This document shows, piece after piece, positions 5,377-9,313 of a stretch of DNA of 9,313 bases. The translations under genes and the position numbers were made by a program. The first letter of the stretch is position 1; the number at the start of each line of letters is the position of its first letter. The notes beneath the pieces were generated by a model. That model searched no databases and was not told the origin of the DNA. It was given only the letters and a program-made list of their open reading frames with translations. Origin of the DNA: Magnetovibrio sp. (GTDB lineage Bacteria > Pseudomonadota > Alphaproteobacteria > Rhodospirillales > Magnetovibrionaceae); the NCBI GenBank assembly GCA_016763255.1, contig JAESUA010000049.1, forward strand, positions 1-9,313. The letters run 5' to 3'.

Positions 5377-5405
5377 AACTTACGGCCCGAAAGCGTCCCG
5401 GTCAA
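5377..5405 (-). promoter_or_regulatory. Candidate promoter of tRNA-Lys
   Basis: On the minus strand TTGACC (5405-5400) is followed by a 17-base spacer and TAAGTT (5382-5377). This would start transcription about 20 bases before the tRNA. The GC-rich bases right after the -10 are like the discriminators of stringently controlled stable-RNA promoters. Confidence 0.5.
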
Positions 5406-5478
5406 GCCCCCAAAGCACAAAATTTATATCAAAAAATCACTAATTTTTCAGTTGACTGATTTAGCCCGCATCCGCGCC

Positions 5479-5991
5479 TTAAATCAGCTCGAAACGTTCG
5501 CGCAAACGCACCGCCACGGGATCCGAAACAAAGTGACGCGTATCACCGCCTAATTTACCAATTTCCTTAACAAAACGGCTGGAAATGAACTGATTTTTGT
5601 CCGAAGCCATCAAAAAAACGGTTTCCAATTCGGGGCTTAAATGTGAATTCATGCCCGCCATTTGGAATTCATATTCAAAGTCTGAAACGGCGCGCAGTCC
5701 GCGTACGATCACGCTGGCACCCACGTCGGAGACAAATTCGACCAGCAAATTGTCGAATGGACGGACCTCGACCTCAACGCCGGGCTGCAGTTTTGCCGAC
5801 GCCAATTCGGATTCGACCATTTCCACACGCTCATCAAGCGTAAACAGGGGCGCTTTGCCCGCATTCACCGCCACCGCGACGATCAATTTATCGACCACCC
5901 GGGTGGCGCGAGCGATGATATCCATGTGCCCGTTGGTGGGCGGATCGAACGTGCCGGGATAAACACCGGTACGAAATTTAGAGGCTGACAT
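5479..5991 (-). CDS. coaD: Phosphopantetheine adenylyltransferase CoaD (170 aa)
   Basis: CoaD transfers AMP from ATP to 4'-phosphopantetheine, giving dephospho-CoA, in the cytoplasm; it is the penultimate step of CoA synthesis. The family marks are clear: G-V-Y-P-G-T-F-D-P at 9-17 with T19-N-G-H22 of the nucleotidyltransferase (T/H)xGH motif, V-R-G-L-R at 96-100 followed by D-F-E-Y-E (104-108), and I-S-S-R-F-V-K-E at 136-143 (the second ATP-binding signature). The length is normal for the family (about 160-170). The start at 5991 gives the usual short N-terminus before G-V-Y-P-G-T-F-D-P and has GGAG nine bases upstream; an in-frame ATG at 6084 would run into gyrA and is rejected. The gene begins 19 bases after the gyrA stop, so gyrA and coaD are probably one transcription unit. 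Confidence 0.97.
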   Translation of the reverse strand: MSASKFRTGVYPGTFDPPTNGHMDIIARATRVVDKLIVAVAVNAGKAPLFTLDERVEMVESELASAKLQPGVEVEVRPFDNLLVEFVSDVGASVIVRGLRAVSDFEYEFQMAGMNSHLSPELETVFLMASDKNQFISSRFVKEIGKLGGDTRHFVSDPVAVRLRERFELI

Positions 5992-6010
5992 GCGGGAGGT
6001 CTCCGTTTTT

Positions 6011-6856
6011 TTATTCGCCTTGATCGCCATCAGCGGCCTCATCAGCGGCTTGTTCAGCCTCCGGAGGGGCATTGGCTTCTTCACTTTGTTGGGTTACGCC
6101 CTCTTGAGCGTCCACATCGTCATCACCATCAGCCCCTTCACCTTCGTCATCTTCAACATCGCTTAGGCGTGTGACCGATACAACATGTTCGTCGGTGGCG
6201 GTTTTGAACAGGGTTACGCCTTGGGTATTGCGTCCCGCGATGCGGATGTCCACCACCGTGGTACGGATCAGTTGCCCACCATCGGACACCATCACCAACT
6301 GATCATCATTTTCCACCGGGAACGATGCCACAACGTGGCCGTTGCGCTGGGTGGTGACGATGTTGGTGATGCCCTGACCGCCACGTCCGGCGATGCGGTA
6401 TTCGTAGGCCGAAGTGCGCTTGCCGTATCCATTTTCGGTGATGGTGAGGATAAAGTCTTCCATCGCCTCCATCTCGGCAAAACGGTCATGCGAAATGCCC
6501 ATTTGGGTGGGATCGGTGATCAAGTCATCTCCGCCCTCGCCTTCGCCCCCAACGGCACCATCCGTGCGGCGGCGCGCACTTTGCACCTTGAGATAGGCGT
6601 CTCGCTCTTCGGTGTCGAAATCAATGTGACGCAGGATCGACATGGTCATGACCTCATCGCCCTTGGCCAAGCGCATGCCGCGCACCCCGGTCGAGTTCCG
6701 GCTGGCGAACACGCGCACACCTTTTTCGCTGCCGCTGGCATCTTTCCTGGACACCGGGAAGCGGATACACTTACCGTTTTTAGCCGCCAGCAACACATCG
6801 TCGCCTTCTGCGCAAACCTGCACCCCCACCAGACGGTCACCATCGTCGAGCTTCAT
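6011..6856 (-). CDS. gyrA: GyrA C-terminal fragment (second half of pinwheel and acidic tail) after in-frame stop
   Basis: This is the 3' part of gyrA, in the same frame as the upstream piece but separated from it by TAA at 6863-6865. After the TAA come ATC GCC and then ATG at 6856, so a ribosome could restart six bases past the stop, although no clear ribosome site exists. The 281 residues hold the remaining beta-pinwheel blades of the GyrA C-terminal domain: M-K-L-D-D-G-D near the start, K-G-V-R-V-F, then G-Y-G-K-R-T, G-R-G-G-Q-G-I and R-N-T-Q-G-V in typical blade turns. It carries a Gly/Glu-rich insertion (about residues 98-110) and a long acidic tail (about the last 55 residues, rich in D, E, A, Q). 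In the intact protein this region wraps DNA and gives gyrase its supercoiling ability. Whether it is made separately, fused by readthrough, or is simply the result of a base error is open. Confidence 0.75.
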   Translation of the reverse strand: MKLDDGDRLVGVQVCAEGDDVLLAAKNGKCIRFPVSRKDASGSEKGVRVFASRNSTGVRGMRLAKGDEVMTMSILRHIDFDTEERDAYLKVQSARRRTDGAVGGEGEGGDDLITDPTQMGISHDRFAEMEAMEDFILTITENGYGKRTSAYEYRIAGRGGQGITNIVTTQRNGHVVASFPVENDDQLVMVSDGGQLIRTTVVDIRIAGRNTQGVTLFKTATDEHVVSVTRLSDVEDDEGEGADGDDDVDAQEGVTQQSEEANAPPEAEQAADEAADGDQGE

Positions 6857-6862
6857 GGCGAT

Positions 6863-6865
6863 TTA
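6863..6865 (-). other. In-frame TAA inside gyrA (codon 673)
   Basis: The codons run [19 protein letters not shown]. GyrA relatives have lysine here (N-G-K-I-A-M-K-L), so a single A-to-T change of AAA to TAA accounts for it. The frame is kept on both sides and there is no insertion or deletion. Confidence 0.9.
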
Positions 6866-8881
6866 GCCGTTGACCATGACGTTGGTGAAATCAGACAGCG
6901 AGTTACGCCGCACCCCGCCGGAAGCGGTCGAGAACATCACGAACATTTCGTTCCAGGTGCTCTCATCCTCGGGCAGCGGCATCATGGTGGTGATGGTTTC
7001 GCCCTTGTCCAACGGCAAGATATTAACCATCGCTTGGCCACGCGCCGTGGGGCTACCCAACGGCAAGCGATAAACTTTGAGTTTGTAGACAATGCCGGTC
7101 GAAGAGAAAAACAGCACCGGCGTGTGGGTGTTGACCACAAACACCTGCGAGACAAAATCTTCGTTGCGCATCGACATGCCGGAACGGCCTTTGCCGCCGC
7201 GGCGTTGGGCGCGATAGGTCGACAGCGGCACGCGCTTGATGTAGCCGGTGTTGGTCACCGTCACGACCATCTCTTCGCGCTGAATCAAGTCTTCGATGTC
7301 GTGCTCAAGCTCGGATTCTTCCAGGCTGGTGCGGCGCGGCGTGGCGAATTTTTCGCGCATTTCTTCGAGCTCATCGCGCAAGATGCCGTAAAGCTTGTCG
7401 CGTGAGCCTAAGATCGACAGAAGTTCTTTGATGTCGACGCCCAGGGCGCGCAGATCGTCGGCAATTTTGTCGCGTTCCAGGCCGGTCAAACGGTGCAGGC
7501 GCAGCTCCAAGATACCGCGTGCCTGAATTTCAGACAGTTTATAATTGCCATTTTCGTTGACCATACGGCCCGGCTCATCAATCAGCTCGATCAACGGCAC
7601 AACCTCGCCTGCGGGCCATTCACGCTCCATCAGTTGTTCGCGCGCCACCTGCGGATTGGAGGCCGCGCGAATCAGCCTAATGATTTCATCGATATTGGCG
7701 ACCGCGATGGCCAAGCCGACCAACAAGTGCGCCTTATCACGCGCCTTGCCGAGCAAGAAAATAGTCCGACGGCGGATAACCTCTTCACGAAACGTGACGA
7801 ACGCCTGGAGGATTTCCTTCAGGTTCATCTGCTGCGGACGGCCCTTGTCCAAGGCCAACATATTAACGCCGAACGAAGTTTGCAGCGGGGTGAACTTGAA
7901 CAGCTGGTTCAGCACCACCTCGGCCATGGCGTCGCGTTTGATCTCGACCACCACCCGAACGCCGTGACGATCGGATTCATCACGGATGTCGGAAATGCCC
8001 TCGATCCGCTTGTCGCGCACACATTCAGCCATGGTGGCGACCATGCGGGCCTTGTTCACCTGATAGGGAACCTCGGTGATGATGATGGCTTCGCGGTTCT
8101 TGGGGCGCTCTTCGATCTCGGTGCGGCCACGCATCATGATGGAACCGCGCCCGGTGTGGATCGCATTATGAATGCCCTGCTTGCCCATAATCAGGCCGCC
8201 GGTGGGGAAATCAGGCGCTTTGATGTATTCCATCAGGCCTTCGATGGTGATGTGCGGATCTTCGATCACCGCCATGCAGCCATCCAGAACTTCGCCCAAG
8301 TTATGTGGCGGAATATTGGTCGCCATGCCCACCGCAATGCCGCCGGCGCCGTTGACCAGCAAATTGGGAAAGCGCGCCGGAAGCACGGTCGGTTCGCGCT
8401 GGCTGTCATCGTAATTGGGCTGAAAATCAACGGTGTCATTGTCGATGTCGTCGATCAACGCATGGGCCGATTTGGCCATGCGCGCTTCGGTGTAACGCAT
8501 CGCCGCCGCGCGATCACCGTCCATCGAGCCAAAGTTGCCCTGGCCATCAATCAACGGCAGGCGCAAGGAAAAATTCTGCGCCATACGCACCATGGAGTCG
8601 TAAATCGCGCTGTCGCCGTGAGGGTGATATTTACCCATCACGTCACCGACGATGCGGGCCGATTTTTTATAGGGCTTGTTGGCGACGTAACCGCCTTCAT
8701 TCATGGCGTGGATGATGCGCCGATGAACCGGTTTCAAACCATCACGCACATCGGGTAAAGCACGGCTCACAATCACGCTCATGGCGTAATCGAGGTAGGA
8801 GGTTTTCATCTCCTCTTCGATGGCAATGGTTTCAAAAGCATCACCCAGTGGACCGGTCGGCGGTGTCGATTCGGATGTCAA
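6863..8881 (-). CDS. gyrA: DNA gyrase subunit A, N-terminal 672 residues (breakage-reunion core and first pinwheel blades)
   Basis: GyrA cuts and rejoins DNA while GyrB hydrolyses ATP to drive negative supercoiling. The start is TTG at 8881, with AGGGA just upstream; an in-frame TGA lies 21 bases before it, and no ATG occurs before residue 25. The core is complete: [13 protein letters not shown] near 22-34, [14 protein letters not shown] at 40-53, and active tyrosine Y130 in A-A-A-M-R-Y-T. The quinolone-site residues S91 and D95 (E. coli S83 and D87) are wild type. The GyrA box Q-R-R-G-G-K-G is at 559-565, so the piece reaches well into the C-terminal domain. It then stops at TAA (6863-6865), about 280 codons early; with the piece to 6011 the gene would be a normal-looking protein of about 955 residues. 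The upstream neighbour on the same strand is ssb, an order common in alphaproteobacteria, and coaD follows. Confidence 0.95.
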   Translation of the reverse strand: MTSESTPPTGPLGDAFETIAIEEEMKTSYLDYAMSVIVSRALPDVRDGLKPVHRRIIHAMNEGGYVANKPYKKSARIVGDVMGKYHPHGDSAIYDSMVRMAQNFSLRLPLIDGQGNFGSMDGDRAAAMRYTEARMAKSAHALIDDIDNDTVDFQPNYDDSQREPTVLPARFPNLLVNGAGGIAVGMATNIPPHNLGEVLDGCMAVIEDPHITIEGLMEYIKAPDFPTGGLIMGKQGIHNAIHTGRGSIMMRGRTEIEERPKNREAIIITEVPYQVNKARMVATMAECVRDKRIEGISDIRDESDRHGVRVVVEIKRDAMAEVVLNQLFKFTPLQTSFGVNMLALDKGRPQQMNLKEILQAFVTFREEVIRRRTIFLLGKARDKAHLLVGLAIAVANIDEIIRLIRAASNPQVAREQLMEREWPAGEVVPLIELIDEPGRMVNENGNYKLSEIQARGILELRLHRLTGLERDKIADDLRALGVDIKELLSILGSRDKLYGILRDELEEMREKFATPRRTSLEESELEHDIEDLIQREEMVVTVTNTGYIKRVPLSTYRAQRRGGKGRSGMSMRNEDFVSQVFVVNTHTPVLFFSSTGIVYKLKVYRLPLGSPTARGQAMVNILPLDKGETITTMMPLPEDESTWNEMFVMFSTASGGVRRNSLSDFTNVMVNG

Positions 8882-9064
8882 AGAATTATCCCTGCAAAAT
8901 CACAAGCATTTTCAAAGGCTTACAATACATATAAAGCCGCCAAAATTGACGACCTTTTCAGGTCTAGACCTTAGCATTTTGGGGCTTCCATCACAACCGT
9001 CTGAGCACTCTTTTTACTGCATTTTAAAGCGCACCAACCCACTTAAAAAAACCGTCTTTAAGGC
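8882..9064 (-). promoter_or_regulatory. gyrA upstream region with candidate promoter and 12-bp palindrome
   Basis: The region between the ssb terminator and gyrA is AT-rich and has no supportable gene. A promoter match on the minus strand is TTGTGA (8996-8991), a 17-base spacer and TAAGGT (8973-8968) preceded by TGC as in an extended -10. AGGTCTAGACCT (8960-8971) is a perfect 12-bp palindrome overlapping that -10 and the expected start. A further GACCT half-site stands at 8950-8954, so three GACCT/AGGTC units occur in 22 bases. This is a possible operator, but no known regulator was matched. Confidence 0.4.
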
Positions 9065-9065
9065 A

Positions 9066-9098
9066 CAAAAAAAGACCGAAGGGGCTTCCTTCGGTCTT
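9066..9098 (-). terminator. Rho-independent terminator of ssb
   Basis: A perfect 11-bp stem (9072-9082 with 9088-9098, loop GGCTT) is followed on the minus strand by seven T residues (A-run 9067-9073, partly in the stem). It lies 50 bases after the ssb stop. Confidence 0.9.
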
Positions 9099-9148
9099 AT
9101 GAGCTGAAGAATGAACCTGAGCGTCTTGCTTGGCCCCTATGGCTAATC

Positions 9149-9313
9149 TTAAAATGGAATTTCGTCGTCTAAATCGGCACCTGGTGCGGGGCCTGAACCG
9201 CCACCAAAGCCCCCACCGCTGTTGTTGCTGTTATTTGAAGGGCCGTTGTCATACCCACCGCCGCCACTAGAACCACCACCAAAGCCGCCGCCACCCGCGC
9301 CGCTATCGCCGCC
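9149..9313 (-). CDS. ssb: Single-stranded DNA-binding protein SSB, C-terminal part (cut by window end)
   Basis: Only the last 54 codons are inside the window; the OB-fold DNA-binding domain lies beyond 9313. What is visible is the flexible Gly/Ser/Asn-rich linker with runs of G-G-G-G and G-G-G-F repeats, then the acidic tip D-L-D-D-E-I-P-F followed by TAA. That tip (usually D-D-D-I-P-F) is the docking peptide that SSB uses to bind repair and replication proteins, and it identifies the gene firmly. The gene is upstream of gyrA on the same strand, but a strong terminator separates them. Confidence 0.93.
   Translation of the reverse strand, partial: GGDSGAGGGGFGGGSSGGGGYDNGPSNNSNNSGGGFGGGSGPAPGADLDDEIPF

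Noticed and set aside
4303..6865. Changed genetic code with stop codons read as amino acids
   Set aside because: The two internal stops differ (TAG, TAA), replace different residues, and TAA is used as the genuine end of most genes here.
8611..8640. Possible quinolone-resistance change in GyrA
   Set aside because: The key residues S91 and D95 (E. coli S83, D87) are the normal sensitive-type residues.
6185..8758. Two long plus-strand open frames (6185-7405 and 7493-8758) opposite gyrA
   Set aside because: They are antisense to a highly conserved gene, have His/Gln/Arg-rich nonsense-like composition typical of mirror frames, and show no ribosome sites or family motifs.
9160..9313. Tandem repeat or minisatellite in the Gly-rich stretch at the right end
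   Set aside because: It is the normal low-complexity glycine linker of SSB.
1..9313. CRISPR array, integrase or attachment site beside tRNA-Lys
   Set aside because: No regularly spaced repeats, no integrase gene and no copy of the tRNA 3' end were seen in the window.

Overview
The window looks like chromosomal core sequence from an alphaproteobacterium, probably Rhodospirillales-like. The evidence is the minus-strand order ssb - gyrA - coaD, the style of the GyrA, SSB and CoaD proteins, a CheY-like receiver ending in an F-G-P-D-R-R-R-R motif, and a single-domain bacterial cereblon-type (CULT) protein of the kind known from Magnetospirillum. The assignment is inferred from recognition, not from a search.

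Left part (1-2300). A plus-strand gene, cut by the window edge, encodes a TM1410/GH114-like TIM-barrel protein whose last domain seems to have lost its usual acidic residues. It is followed by two strong hairpin terminators and a small convergent hypothetical gene (76 aa). After a divergent intergenic region of about 310 bases comes an isolated plus-strand gene for a small lysozyme-fold protein of phage type. It is followed by a nearly complete 173-bp palindrome with 23-bp perfect terminal arms (a MITE-like element), lying exactly between two convergent genes.

Middle part (2271-5016). A minus-strand operon runs DUF350 membrane protein -> membrane-anchored trypsin-like serine protease -> CULT-domain protein with an intact zinc site and an intact three-tryptophan cage. 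Divergent to it is a short cyclic-nucleotide-binding-domain gene interrupted by an in-frame TAG inside the phosphate-binding cassette. A convergent single-domain response regulator ends 9 bases from that gene.

Right part (5234-9313). On the minus strand are tRNA-Lys(UUU) with encoded CCA and its own terminator, coaD, gyrA and the 3' end of ssb with a terminator. gyrA starts at TTG and reads as normal GyrA over about 945 residues, but an in-frame TAA replaces what should be a sense codon (673) in the middle of the C-terminal pinwheel. As written, gyrA is therefore split into a 672-codon piece and a 281-codon piece. GyrA supplies the breakage-reunion subunit of gyrase, CoaD catalyses the penultimate step of CoA synthesis, and SSB coats single-stranded DNA, so this end is ordinary housekeeping apart from the break.

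The points most worth a second look are the CULT operon, the gyrA in-frame stop, the nonsense codon in the cNMP gene, and the palindromic element at 2097-2273.
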